A stretch of DNA of 64,000 bases from Calocera cornea HHB12733 (GCA_001632435.1 KV423955.1:143948-207947), one strand, 5' to 3'. Positions 47,299-60,225 are shown, numbered from the stretch's first letter. A program made the numbers and translations. The notes: generated by a model not told the origin, from the letters alone.

Positions 47299-48799
47299 TC
47301 AATACAGCTTCGTTGTGAAACCGCGTGCCCGATCCTCGTTCAGCTCCTTGTGCGCCTCAGCGATCCACTCGTCTACCCACTCTTGCTTGAACCCATCGCT
47401 TAGCAGCAGGGGCCGAAGGGCATCGGCGAACCCATGACAATCGTGTCTCAACAGTTCTCCCATCTCGTGCCACCTGCGCCGATCCTCGAACGTGCCATCT
47501 CCATCATACCAAGTTCCGATGGGGATGAAATACTGCCTGTAACCCAAATTCTTGAGCTTCGAGGTCTTCTCCAGCATCCGCGGCAGCAGCAAACATGTGT
47601 CGACGCCCGAGCCGCGCGATTTGAGTGCGTTGTACGAATGGAACAACACCTTCTGGAAAGACGATTCGGAGGCGTCCATGAGGGATTTGTCCTCTCTGAA
47701 CAATTGCATCATTCCGTCTACGAGACACAAAACTAACAAATGTTGCCCCATCAGCAGCACGTCCTAGGATTCGCAAGAGCGGGAGGGGGAAGCGCACCTC
47801 CGCCGGGCCTTAGAGTGTCTGCAATGTCATCAATAAATGCTTCCATGTCGGGCACCTGGTCACGTCAAGGAGTGGGTTTGTGGCTGGTATTGACAGACTT
47901 ACCCCGTGGGAAATAGCACGACAATGGACAAAGTCGAAGACTGAATGATAGTGAGACATTCCAAGGGTCACATCATCGGCCTCGAATCTACAGTTGTCCG
48001 GCACCGGTCGATCACTGTGGTCAATTCAGCAACGGGCCGGCGTAGGCAGAAACGTGCATACCCAGCAGGCAGTACCAGATCAACACCGATGACCTCAGCG
48101 TCTGGGTATTGGTGGGCCATCTGGATCGTCCAGACGCCGGCCCCGCTGCCGACATCCAGGATCTGTCTCTTGCGCTCCCGTGTCGGAGCTAGCGCCGCTT
48201 CGACACGCTTTGGGTCGGGGTACAGATAGCCACCTAGCGCAGCTTGCAGCATCACATGCTGCGTATCCAGTCGCTACACTCCCGATTAGCAATCGGCATT
48301 GATGAGTACCGCAGATTCGCGTGTCTTACTGCATGTTCTTCCTCATCTGCTGGCAGCGCGTACAACTGAATAGAAACAGATTAGACTCCCGCTCCATCAG
48401 ATACCGTATCCAGACAGCGCTCACATCCGTCTGCCCATTCACCATACGTCCATGGGCTTCGACCTTCATGAATGCGCCGTCTCTGGAGCTCCTGTACGAG
48501 TAGATTGAAGGCGCGCTCTCGAGATCCGTGTGTCCGCTCTCGGAAGCAGTATCGGCGGTGTTAGTGCGGCTATCGGCATCATCGTCGCTCTGCGAGTCTA
48601 TATGGGAGGTGAACTGGTTGAAGCTGGGGAGGTCGAGCACCACTCGTCGAGGAGAGGGATGGATGTGTATATCATGGTCTTGCAGTGCGCGTGCGACGCA
48701 GATGGGTGAGATGGCTTGCGTCGGTGTGTCTGGCCTTGACCGCGGACCGGCTTGCTGGCTCTCGTAGGTCAGAGACGATTGCGGGGTGATATCGGCCAT
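47299..48799 (-). CDS. Class I SAM-dependent methyltransferase (LaeA-like fold)
   Basis: Six exons (48425–48799, 48330–48365, 48062–48273, 47903–48014, 47798–47855, 47299–47732) give 408 aa. The first 110 residues are disordered and Ser/Thr/Asp-rich. The fungal methyltransferase core starts SIYSYRSSRDGAFMKVEAHGR (hyphens not needed elsewhere), with YALPADEEEHARLDTQH, SAM motif I ILDVGSGAGVW near residues 175–185, acidic motif II VIGVDL, DFVHCRAISHG and the motif III area VPDMEAFIDDIADTLRPGG. The C-terminal lid includes RGSGVD and YFIPIGTWYDGDG. Related fungal proteins are annotated as methyltransferases of unknown substrate, and LaeA regulates secondary metabolism. No such cluster is visible here. 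The 3' end may extend to 46978. Confidence 0.88.
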
Positions 48800-50251
48800 C
48801 TTGTAGGCCTCGTTCCTCCGTTCATCCACGGGTTGACGTATTTATGAGCAAACCGCGAAACATGAGGCGACGATCATGCGGATGATAAGAAGCTGCGCGG
48901 TGGGAGGCTGGAGTGTGGAGAATCTGGCCAGTCGATTATATACTTGATAAATGCGGATCGGCTACCGTGTGATCCGAAAGAAGGTCCTAAGCATCAAGGG
49001 ACGCTGATGGAGGTGCGTGATGCGGACGAATCTGTCGAGTCGCCGCCTGCGCTATTGCTGAAGCTGGATAACGTGCCAGCTGTCAAGGTCGTGAGAGAGA
49101 ACAAGCCTTCTTTATATTCGAGATTGAGGAAGGCCGAAGTCGCTCGAATATTTTGGGGACAGAAATGCCTTCGAAATCCGCTGCGCTGGAGATGGCGGGA
49201 GGTAGCAGAAGAACCCGGTTCCGCGAGGTCGGCGCTCCGGCCCAACTTTGTCCGGCGCCAGCACCTGCGTCGCCTCTATATTTACATTCCTTATAAGGGT
49301 TTTTTTGTGCATCATGTGGTGCAGGCGCCTTGTGGGAAGATCACCGGCCGCCGTACCGCCTTCTGATACAAATTCGTAACATCTACTTTATAACCACCCA
49401 GAGAGGTAGTGAAGGCTAACCTTGCGGTAGAAGTTCTTGGCCCCATTCGTACGACGGACGGTGGCTTGAGCGCACAGAACTCGTACCGCACAGGTCACAA
49501 CAAAAGACGCTGCGGCATGAACACAGATGGAGTGATGGTACGGGCGCAAGAAACGCGCCATAATGTAGATCTGGTGATGAGCCCATATGCACACTGGCAA
49601 GGTTGCCGCTAGGCGATGAGAAGGCACAGAGGTCCACACCGCGAGTCTGCCACCTGGTTCCGACAATGTGATAGTGTAAAGAGTAGTGCACAAGCCAGCA
49701 AATCTAACGACATCCTCTCTCCAAGGTGATATTGAATACCCTTTTGACTGAAAGATCCCATTGATTTAAAGACTATGTGACAAACAATGGAATAGCAAGA
49801 GCGGCGCTTATTGGAGAGGCGTCGGCAAGGTGAGAGACAAAGAGGCGAGAGGTGTGGCTTTAGGCCGACTAAGGCGGCATCACAGCCCCAAGCCTCGGGT
49901 TTGGCTCCGTCCATCATTCGCGAGGTTGTGCCCTCCCACCGCCTGCCGCCCTTCAACCCGTCCTCCTCGCTGTCTTCCCCTTCTTTTCCCCTTGCTTACA
50001 GTCTTGACAGCGAGCCAACAGCCCCCAGTGCACAGGTATGCAAGTGCGATACTGATTTATCACCCCGTTGATGCTCAACGGAGTCGTCTTAGTCAGCCTC
50101 GTTGTCTCTGGCACGCGACCACCCCCACGTCGTGACGATCACTAAACGACACTCAGCCCACCATCTGTCAGCGAACCCGGGCCAGCACTCCTATATACCG
50201 ACATCTATCGATCCCTGGGCTGCGTTTACGCTGTATCTATAGACATCGAGA
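48800..50251. promoter_or_regulatory. Divergent intergenic region, 1.45 kb
   Basis: It lies between the methyltransferase (−) and MUB1 (+) starts. CCTATATACCG at about 50190 is a candidate TATA region for MUB1. No gene can be supported. Confidence 0.4.
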
Positions 50252-52906
50252 ATGCGCGAGAGCAACTTCTCGTTCCCGTCCCAGAACCGAGCCTGTGTAT
50301 GCATAACGTCGCAGCTTTATGACCGCCGAGGTACGCTGCAGAAGGGCGGATTTACAGGAGCCCAACTAACAGCCCTCTCAATAGCACTCGACACCAATGC
50401 TGCATTACCACTTCTGAACTCGCTGACGCATCTCACCTACCTCACCTCCACCTCACCACGAATACGCGAGATTCTCACCCTCGATGGTGGGCTCGAACGA
50501 CTCGTCCGCATCCTCCGGCAGTACTGCGCCAACCCCGTCTCCCCCTCTCCTGGTCTGCAAATCTACCATCTGACTGCCTCATCGCTCGACGGTCAAGATC
50601 GCAAGGCTGGGCAGGCCATCCTAACGGCGGCTGCGGGCCCAAATGTCGACCGCGCCAAGACGTACCAGTTCAGCTTGGCTTTCCAATGCGTCGTCAACAT
50701 CGGTGTGCGCGGGTCGGAGACCATTCGTTCCCGAGTCGTTCAGGCGGGGATGTTGGATGTCGTTGCCAGCGTGCTGGAGACGTGGCTCAAGAGCAAGGGG
50801 TTTGCATTGGGACCTAGCCCGACGGGCAGTGGAGCGCCGAGGGAGACGCGGGAGCAGCGTCAGGCCAGACGTGCCGCACGAGAACGAGAGATCGCCACGA
50901 GGGATCTCAGGCTGGCCATCCACAGCCAAATCCTGAATGGACGAACAATCCACCCGGCCGTTGTCGCTATGGCCAATCAGGGACCGCAGCAAGGCCTCTT
51001 ATTCAGCCCAAGCCCATCTACGAACGCGAACGCTCCAGCAGTTGCCAACATGTTCCACGCAGCGCTCGTCGAGGAGCCCACGAGTGCCGGGAGTCACAGC
51101 GCGATGACAAGTGGCGATGAGGCCGGCAGCGGTGCTGATGCTGATGGCGACGAGGAGATGGCGGATGCCGCGCCCATGCGGGAAGAACCGATCCGCCCCA
51201 TCCCTCTTTCGGTCGGTTCCCGACCACCGCCTATGCAGCTTGTACGTGCAAGTTCCGACCGTTCCGACTCTCGCCCCAACTCGGCAGCGTCCACCGAAAC
51301 GAGCGCGGAAAATACGCCTGTGCGATCTGGAACGCCGACTGCCTCGGTCTTGGTTGCTGGGCGCGATAGGAGCGGTACGGTGGTCGGACGGCCAACATGG
51401 GATTCGATCCCCGGGGCATCGGAGTACTCGGAAGGGCGGCGGCGGCGCAGCCGGAGAACGGATGACGACGAGGAGGAGCACGATGCCATGGACGTGGAGG
51501 AAAGCGAAGGAGAGCCCAGCACTGCCACGAATGACCAGCACTCTCGTGCAGTCGGGATCGTCGACATCGGAGAGGAAGGCATGAACATGATGCTTTCCCA
51601 GGGCATGGATCTACCCGGCGCTGGCGTCGCCCAAGGCTTTGTTGCCTTGGAGCAAAACGACGATCTCGCCATGGGTGCTCCTCCCGGTGCTCCTGGCGCC
51701 CATACTCCTACGCCCCTCATCACGATGCCTCTGACTAACGACAATGTTCCTCGCCAATGGGAGGATATGACACCACGTGCAGCCTTCCTCAATCTACCAA
51801 ATGTCCGCGTACCGCAGCGCAACTTTGCCCAGCCTCCAACCAACCCGATGATGCGGGGTGGCACTGTCCAGCGCACGCTGGAGAGCCTTACCAATCAGAG
51901 CACAATCAACGCGGAGGGCAAGCCCGAGCCCGTCAAATACCGTGATGACGACGTGCTGATCGCCCTTCAACTCCTGGCCTACCTCAGTAAATACCCGCAT
52001 GTGCGCCAAGCATTTTATAGACCGCGCGACCCGTACTACCCGGCGCCGCCAACGGAAGAACCAAAGCCCCAGGAAGGGAACGAGGATGTCGAAGTTGCAA
52101 CTACGGTGGATGAGCCCCGGCGGCCACTGAAGCTCACCCCGTCGAAGCCGACATCTGGCTCCGGCAACCCGACCAAGCCGACCATGCCCAACCCGCCGCC
52201 ACAGCCTGTGCCAACGAGCAATCTTCCCCTGAGAACGCCTCTGTCAACCACGAGCAACGTTTTCTCCCTTGTCGAACGGTTTACCTTCCGTGCATCTCCT
52301 TCTGAGCCGAACTTGCCGCCGCTGCCCAAAGACATCCAGTACTGGGCAGGCGTGATTATGCGCAACGCGTGCCGGAAGGATGAGTCGCGCGGCGGGATTC
52401 GGCAGTGTGCGAACATGTCCTGTGGACGGTGGGAGGAGTTTCCGCGCGAGTTTGCAAAGTGCCGCCGCTGCCGCAAGGCAAAGTACTGTGGCAAGGAGTG
52501 CCAGAGCCGTGCTTGGGCCGAGGGCCATCGTTTCTGGTGTAACCAGCGGGAGGATAACCAGGGCGAGGGCTCCAGCGTGAACCCTGCCGGCACTCCGCAG
52601 AACCGCGATGGCGCCGTGCCGGTTGCTGTCCCTGCCGCTGCACCGGACACCGCTCGAAATAACCCCCCGGTTGGCGCACCGTTTGTCGCTCCGACACCAA
52701 CGCCGACGCCGGCTCCGACGATCACTGTCATCCCTCCGCCGGCCGGTGCGGGCAGTCCTCCGAATGCCGCTGGCACGACTGGTAACGCTTCTGCCCCGGT
52801 GGCCCGCCAAGCCCAGCAACAACAACCCCCGCTACAGCGCACGCAAGCGGTCCCTCGGGGCGGAGTGCGGATCGTGAACGCGGGCAACCTGTTCCGGATG
52901 GGCTGA
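50252..52906 (+). CDS. MUB1: MYND-type zinc-finger protein MUB1/SamB
   Basis: This is a single exon of 884 aa. The N-terminal part (SQLYDRRGTLQKGG…RIREILTLDGGLERLVRIL…QFSLAFQCVVNIGVRGSE…VVASVLETWLKSKGF) is the armadillo-like conserved region of fungal MUB1/SamB. A long disordered middle with acidic Asp/Glu patches follows. The MYND finger lies near residues 718–762: CANMSCGRWEEF…FAKCRRCRKAKYCGKEC…HRFWC, with all Cys and His ligands present. The tail is Pro/Ala/Thr-rich (TPTPAPTITVIPPP). Yeast Mub1 partners the Ubr2 ubiquitin ligase in Rpn4 turnover, and Aspergillus SamB affects polarity and septation. Lack of introns in a gene this long is unusual for this window. Confidence 0.93.
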   Translation: MRESNFSFPSQNRACVCITSQLYDRRGTLQKGGFTGAQLTALSIALDTNAALPLLNSLTHLTYLTSTSPRIREILTLDGGLERLVRILRQYCANPVSPSPGLQIYHLTASSLDGQDRKAGQAILTAAAGPNVDRAKTYQFSLAFQCVVNIGVRGSETIRSRVVQAGMLDVVASVLETWLKSKGFALGPSPTGSGAPRETREQRQARRAAREREIATRDLRLAIHSQILNGRTIHPAVVAMANQGPQQGLLFSPSPSTNANAPAVANMFHAALVEEPTSAGSHSAMTSGDEAGSGADADGDEEMADAAPMREEPIRPIPLSVGSRPPPMQLVRASSDRSDSRPNSAASTETSAENTPVRSGTPTASVLVAGRDRSGTVVGRPTWDSIPGASEYSEGRRRRSRRTDDDEEEHDAMDVEESEGEPSTATNDQHSRAVGIVDIGEEGMNMMLSQGMDLPGAGVAQGFVALEQNDDLAMGAPPGAPGAHTPTPLITMPLTNDNVPRQWEDMTPRAAFLNLPNVRVPQRNFAQPPTNPMMRGGTVQRTLESLTNQSTINAEGKPEPVKYRDDDVLIALQLLAYLSKYPHVRQAFYRPRDPYYPAPPTEEPKPQEGNEDVEVATTVDEPRRPLKLTPSKPTSGSGNPTKPTMPNPPPQPVPTSNLPLRTPLSTTSNVFSLVERFTFRASPSEPNLPPLPKDIQYWAGVIMRNACRKDESRGGIRQCANMSCGRWEEFPREFAKCRRCRKAKYCGKECQSRAWAEGHRFWCNQREDNQGEGSSVNPAGTPQNRDGAVPVAVPAAAPDTARNNPPVGAPFVAPTPTPTPAPTITVIPPPAGAGSPPNAAGTTGNASAPVARQAQQQQPPLQRTQAVPRGGVRIVNAGNLFRMG

Positions 52907-53595
52907 CTGCCCATCCTGCTCCCGATGTTCTTCCTCTCCCTCACGCTCATCTCTGACTATCTCTTCGCGGAGGATGGTCCTGTACATACCACCTAGTGCC
53001 GACCCGGACGGACAACTGCTGTCCCTTTCTCGCTCGCTGTTTGCCATTTGTTTCTTTTTTTCCAACCTTTGCCACGCCCACTAGGAGCGGCCAGCCGCAC
53101 CTGCATCTAACAAGCCTGTCCATTCTCTTTTGCTGCTTGCTCTCGCAATGTTCCACTATCCGCATGTATTACACGATTCCATCCCTTCAGATAGCACAAA
53201 TCTCATCTGCAGTCCCAAAACCGAACATGCTCCTCCTTTATCCATGTCCATCCCATAGAACATTCCCTTGCCGTAACCTCTGCCGGCAAGGGAACGCTCC
53301 AAAGCCCGGGAATGTTTACGCACGAGCCAGAAGCACTGCGTTCCCAGGCTTCCCACGCGCAACGCATCAGTGCATCACGCGCCCCGCTCGGCCCGCGCGC
53401 CCTGCTCCGCCGCATCCGGCGGCTCCGGCAGATGCAGAAGTGTGTCGTATGCAACCTTCTTTGTCAATTGTAGGCTTTGCCCCTGGCGGGAGGTGTTCCT
53501 GGCCCTAGGGCGAACGGAACCCTGGCGAGCAGCAACGGCTGGGCAGGGCGCGGGCGGCCGCGGTCGCAACAACGGTAAAAGACGGTAACTTATTA
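52907..53595. other. 3' flank of MUB1, no gene
   Basis: Pyrimidine-rich stretches only. It ends at the TA target site of the MITE. Confidence 0.4.
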
Positions 53596-54178
53596 GAGCC
53601 TGTTCGGTAACCAGATGCCGCATCCAGCTTGCAGGCGTATCTGGGTATTGCCTCCGCCGCATCCAAGCGCATCTGGGAAAGATGCGCGGCCGTTCGGTTG
53701 CCAGGATCACTCCAGATGCGCTTTGCGCATCCCCACCCAAATTCTAGATGCGCAAGATACACCTCAGAGCTGTATCTGTTTGAGATGCGCTCTCGTCATC
53801 TGAGTGAGCACAAGTTCAGGTGGCTATGTAGAAATTGAGTCAAGACACCTCGCTCACTGGAAACACTCTATTTGGGGCTGAAAAGGCAAGTAGTGGGACT
53901 GTACAGCAGAACTAGCGCAGATCATGATTTCAAAAAAATCAAAATGTTGTTGAAAAGGTGAGAACTGGGAAAAGTGAAGGTGGGCCCGGCCACATGACGC
54001 CGGCCTGTAGGCGGATGCATTTTTCACGGAGGTCACCAGCGAGATACTCCGTGGTATCTGTCAAACGAACAGTCTGGCACCTCCAAAACCCGTGTTCAGA
54101 GGGTAGCGCATCTGGCGATTTTTGCAAGGGCCGAGATACGCTACTCTGGATACCGTCTCTGGTTTGCCGAACGGGCTC
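53596..54178. mobile_element. 583-bp MITE with TA target duplication
   Basis: The ends are imperfect inverted repeats. The left starts GAGCCTGTTCGGTAACCAGA and the right, reversed, starts GAGCCCGTTCGGCAAACCAG. Similarity continues through ATCCAG and CGTATCT over about 45 bp. Each end abuts TA (53594–53595 and 54179–54180), as expected for Tc1/mariner-type transposition. Many AGATGCG/CGCATCT words fill the interior and there is an internal partial copy of the end (CCGTTCGGTTGCCAGGATC, about 53690). There is no coding capacity. Confidence 0.75.
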
Positions 54179-54481
54179 TAAGCGGCGAACAGTAAACGGC
54201 GCGCAAGCCACCTCTTCTCCCTCTCCCTTCACTCCCGCCCCCTGCCTCCCGCCTCTCTCCCGCCCCCCACTACAGCCGTTACGTACCCCTTGTCTAGCCC
54301 TCTCCTTCTCCCTCTTGTTCTCCCTTCTCGCTAAGCTCAGGCCCTGGTCTTACCTGCTCCGACTGCTTGGACCGTCCCGACGTGCCCGACGTGCCCGACA
54401 TACCGCTCTCGTAACTGCACGCGCGATTGCCGTAAAACGCGCGTCTCCCCTTGTTGAACATCATTGGAGAGGAGGGGCAAT
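54179..54481. promoter_or_regulatory. CT-rich promoter of the Ras gene at 54482
   Basis: This pyrimidine-rich stretch (CTCTTCTCCCTCTCCCTTC and similar) lies between the MITE end and the ATG. The MITE has inserted about 300 bp upstream of this gene and may affect its control. Confidence 0.45.
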
Positions 54482-55537
<1,056 letters not shown>

Positions 55538-56169
55538 CGGGCGCTTTAGCCTGTCTCTTCGAAGGGGACGGGAGCCGTCGGATGCGCTTCAGGACTGTGC
55601 GCATCCTGGGGCTGAGCGGGGGTGAGAGACGAGAGAGTACAGGACGTTTTCGCCTAGGGTTTGATATCCGTTTTTCGCTTCCTTGTTGTCTGAGTACTTT
55701 AGGACCGCCGCCATGTGCATGAGCTGCTGGGCACGACAATGTGCATTATACCTTCTGTTGTACTTCGGTACGTGCCTTACCACTGAGATTTGTGCCCGGT
55801 GGCATGAGTACGGGCATCCTGTACAGCATACTTGGTGTCATTAGGGCGGCGCTACCTGGCCTTAGCAGCTAAGGACGGCCTGCCACTGGTGTTCAGCGAC
55901 GACTTTCGCCCCTTCAGGTGCACCACCGCCCGGGGAAACTCATCGCATCCGCCCTCGCGAGCGGGAGGCGACGGCGAGTGGTCAAAACATGATCACGAGA
56001 CCAGCCTCGTGCGCGTGAGACCACAAATTGTTCGAAGAGATTCCAATGCTTCCGAGAAGTGCTGATGGAGGGAACGGTGACCGCTCGCCTCTTTCGTTCA
56101 GCCCCGTCATCTTCCCTGGTGCGCTCTCCTCTCTCCTTGACGCACACAGTCGACGTTGCGTTCCTATCC
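55538..56169. other. Intergenic, Ras 3' flank and promoter of paralog C
   Basis: No gene or repeat was seen. Confidence 0.4.
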
Positions 56170-58121
56170 ATGTCGCGTAAGCTACACAGTCCCGCGAACA
56201 GACGTCACACGCTTGACAGAAGAGACAGGCGCTGTACCCGGAGGATCGGCTCCGAAGCGCCCCGGCGCGTCTTCGCGAGGGCAACTCCAACCCAAGAAAC
56301 GCAAGATCAATGACACACAGGACCTCTCTCGCGCGTCCAAGGCAGACGAGGAGGCAAAGAAGGCCAAAGAGGAGTGCTCTGGTGTGTCAGGAGACCTACG
56401 GCATCAGCCGCGCGAGCCGTCAAAAACTGAATGGAAGGAGATGCACCACGTCAATCCGGTAGCCTGTAGGTACCTTCACTCAGTAGGAAGGGTGGCCCAG
56501 CTTATCATCTACTCAGGGTCGACTTCTGAACACGATCAAACAACATATGAAATCGGTCAGGAGTGAGCTTTCCTCTGTTCATGTACAGAGTACCCGCGGC
56601 TAGATAGACGCAGCGTCGTCATCGTTCCCCACTACAGGGACATCAAGAAATCGAAAAAGAATGCAGACAAGATGTTGAAGTTTGAAGATCTCTGGTATGG
56701 GCGCATCCTCGATATGCGCTGCGGTGACTTGGACCACCCTGATGATGTGGGTCCCAGAACCTCGCCTAGAGCCTGAGCTGACTTGTCTCCAGGTCTGGCT
56801 CAAAGTCGCGTGGCATTATTCCCCCGCATGGTTCATGACGACAAAGGCACGTGGCACGTAAGTGGGTGGCATACAGGATAATGCGTAGGCTGATGTGTGC
56901 CTAGGCGGCTAAAAGATTTCGGACCTTACGAGCTCGTATGCGATAGCTTATCGGCACTACGTCCGTCACTTGCACTCACATGAACCTTCAGATCTACACG
57001 CCGACCCACACCGACCTAATTCATGCTGACAGTCTAAATGGCCAGTAAGCTCTGCTTCTCCCTTGTGTCTCTGCTGAGATGTGTCTCAACAGGCGTTGAG
57101 AAAATATTTCCATATGATGAAGAAGACCACGATCAGCAGGACATTCCTGACAAGGCTTTTCACGTGCGGTCGATCTGTGAGTCAAACATCACCTACGAGG
57201 TCATGCCATGACTGATTTTACCCATCGCAGACGACACAACGGACAAAGAATGGATCGTGAGCCAAACATCATCTCATTACAGTAGGTCGCGCCATGACTG
57301 ATGTTTCTCATCTCAGACTGCACCGCCCTCGCGCCTATGCGTACGCATATATCAGCTATACATACCTGCACAAGCTAACCGTTAGTAGGTGTGTAAGGAG
57401 TCTTTCAAAGTTCACGACAAGAAGAAGAGGGTCATGCACTATTGCCCCCGAGCGGGTTGTCATCAATGTGTGTAGGATCAATGACTGTTGACTTCATGGC
57501 CTAGACTGACGAGTGGACCCAGGGTATCATGAAGATTGCCTGTTCAAACTGAAGTGGTATCAAATGAAAGAAGATGTCACATTCTTCGAGAACCTGTGGC
57601 AGTTCGCATTCGATGAGACCAAAATTGATGCAATCGTGCGCGAGGTTGCGGCGCTTCCGCGAGAGACTAGCAAGTACTCGAGTGGATTCGACGGGATGCC
57701 GTCGGCTGTGCTCTCCTTTGCGCGGCAGCCCATCGTCAAGGGCGGAAACTACCGGATGGGTAACATGGGAGCCGTTCTACGGGCTCGCCATATACTCCAT
57801 CAAGCACTGCGCCGCGGGATCGCGCCCCCCGACGGAGCTGTCGAATACATCCTCTACACTGGACCAGCCCCCGCCCGCGCCCGCGCCTCCGACGCAGAGA
57901 GCGACACCGAAAGCGATACCGTACGCGTCTATGGCGAGGAAGAGGGCGACGAGTGTATCGTTGTCGGGGAGAAGGAGGGAGGACGAGCGGAGAGCGGCAG
58001 CACGCATGGAGACCCTGTCGGTGCAAGGGAGAAGAGAGTGAGCGGCGCCCGGTTCGAACATATCCGCTACGGCACGGTGTGGCTGGCCTATACTTGTCCA
58101 GAGTGCAAAAATCCCATCTGA
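56170..58121 (+). CDS. BAH-domain/half-PHD protein, paralog C
   Basis: Eleven exons (56170–56176, 56220–56465, 56517–56562, 56608–56746, 56793–56857, 56905–56935, 56992–57040, 57093–57176, 57231–57256, 57389–57467, 57523–58121) give 456 aa. The first coding exon has only 7 nt. The basic N-terminus (PKKRKINDTQD) leads to TTYEIGQ, then the BAH-like domain SVVIVPHYRDIKK…LWYGRILDMR…DDVWLKVAWHYSPAWF…DFGPYELIYTPTHTDLIHADSLNG, an acidic stretch, CPRAGC-HQ-WYHEDCL, the block SFARQPIVKGGNYRMGNMG…LRARHIL, a Glu/Asp-rich insert and the end TCPECKNPI. The intron after LNG starts GC (57041) where paralog B has GT, so it is either a GC–AG intron or a lesion. Paralog D starts 246 bp downstream. Confidence 0.72.
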
Positions 58122-58366
58122 TCGTAGTCAACCGTCGATATCTGTAGCTGCTGATGTAGAAAATCGTCGTGTATCGAATGCAACGCGCGTGTGACACTGG
58201 CACTTTCTCGTTTCTTCCGGTAAACTCGCCTTTGTGCTTTCCTGGTGCCGCTCACCAAGTTGACGCGTCTCTCTCTCTCTGACCATCACCGACCTCGCTA
58301 GCTGCCATCTCCTAGCACTCGGTTCGCATCCGTTGATTACAATCTCCAGCCATATCTACTACTGAA

Positions 58367-60030
58367 ATGGGTGAGCGGCTTTACCATACGCATCCCCCGT
58401 GTCTCAACATAGCTCCCTTACCCAGGTGGCAAAAGGAGACGCGCTCGCGAGGTGGGAGACCCAGAGGCAGGTATCCGATGCAATCTGCCAGCCCTCGACT
58501 ACGTCCCAAGCCTGAAGGAAGCCCTGGGTTATGAAGAAGCACGGTGCCTTAATGGTGAGGCGTTTCCCCCGCCCGAGTCACGCTTACCCTTTCATCGGCG
58601 GCAGTCCGAAGCGATGGCAAATTGATCATGCAGTTGAAGGCTGGCGACGATATACTTATCGTCCCGAGTGACCCGGACTTACCCATCTTTATTGACGAGC
58701 TGCTGTTGTGGAAAGCAAGAATTTCCCGGATCGTGAAAGAGCCGGGTACTGAACAGGTGCGCATATATGCTCGTGAATGCATCCTAATCACCCATACGTT
58801 TCGCAGAGATGGCTGATCGTCCAGTGGTATTATTCGCCCGCCGACTTTCAGAAGCTGAAGGCCCCAGATAGGTCTGTAATCGGGGCCCACTTCCGGGAGT
58901 GAGGATGACTGACGTAGAGGGCTCGTATTCAGCGGCGAGAAAGACTTTGGGGAGAGAGAGCTGGTGAGGATTTCACATGTAGAGGCCCTACACCGTCGAA
59001 TCTGATGTTACTTCAGATCTTCAGTACCAGCATGGACGTGATTTCATGGGAAACGGTGGAAGCTGGAGCATCTATTACCGTCTTCAATGAGGAAGATTGG
59101 GACTGTGAAGACATACCTGAGAACGGGTTCTATTGCAGGTGAGGAGCGCCTCCGCAACACCTGGGCTGAACAACGCTGAGTACTCATGCAGGGGTGTGTG
59201 GGACGATGTAAAGCGCAGATGGCTGGTAGGTCTGTCCATTCGGGGGAGGATCGAGTCAGCTCACGTGTCCCAGAAGAAGCGCCCTGCGGCAACCTGCGTC
59301 AGCATAGCAGCTCAGCCTAAAGTCAGCCAGGTACTCACATATAGACAGATCTGCCGTCGGCGCTACAAGCTACATGAGGATGGCTTGATGTATTACTGCG
59401 CGCGGCCCGGCTGCTGCAAGTGTGAGTCCAGGCGACTTTGTGCATCCAACTGCTTCATCTGAGTTGTCTCAAGGGTACCACGACGGCTGCTTAGAACGTT
59501 CAAAGGCCGTAGAATCTTCATTGATGGAGATAGAGCTCGAGCTGAACTGGGAGATGTCTCTGGATCTTGATGACAAGCACTGTGACCTAGCCGACTCCAT
59601 TCCTCACGCACCTCTCCGCCCAAGATCGAAGGGGAGAGCGCCAGACCCCTATAGCTTCATACCGACTGAACTGCTCGAGCTCGCACGCCAACCAATCATT
59701 CGCGGTGGCGCATACGGAACCACCGGCAACGCTGCTGTCTTGCTCAGAGCCCGGGTGATCGTGGATCGCGTGGCTCGCCATGGAGAGGAGCTGCTGGAAG
59801 ACTGGACAGAGCATGTCTGGCAGAAGGAGACGCCCGCTACCGCCTCGCTGAGCACCGCGGACCATGAGGCGAACGACAAGAGCATGCATGTGGATCGTGG
59901 AAGAGACGAGCATCTGATCCGCTCGACAAAGAAGATCGAGAGGCAACCTATTCCGGAGTTTGCGCATCGGGTGAATGAGAAAGGGTGGGAGATAGCATAC
60001 AAGTGCCCTGGCTGTGGAAAGGTGATCTGA
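58367..60030 (+). CDS. BAH-domain/half-PHD protein, paralog D
   Basis: Nine exons (58367–58370, 58426–58554, 58605–58756, 58807–58871, 58933–58963, 59017–59138, 59192–59225, 59349–59421, 59474–60030) give 388 aa. The first coding exon is 4 nt (ATGG). This member shows the BAH domain best: GDDILIVPSDPDL…LLLWKARISRIVKE…RWLIVQWYYSPADFQKL…FGERELIFSTSMDVIS. Then come CARPGC-CK-WYHDGCL (the second of the usual CPR residues is Ala), the block ELARQPIIRGGAYGTTGN…LLRARVIV, a charged stretch and the end YKCPGCGKVI. Compared with B and C it lacks one intron inside the segment after the BAH domain. It is probably a tandem duplicate of C, now well diverged. Confidence 0.78.
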
Positions 60031-60225
60031 AGGCGGCGATATGGAGCTGAGAGGCTGATTGCTCGAATGTGCCATGGGTTGCCGCATATATGCCGAGGAA
60101 CCGGATGCATTGACTGTATGACGTTTACGACGGAGATGACCAACTGCTAAGATACATGATTCAGAGCAAAGAGTACAACATAGGATGGGAATACATGCAT
60201 TGTCACACCATTCATTCCCAGCCTC

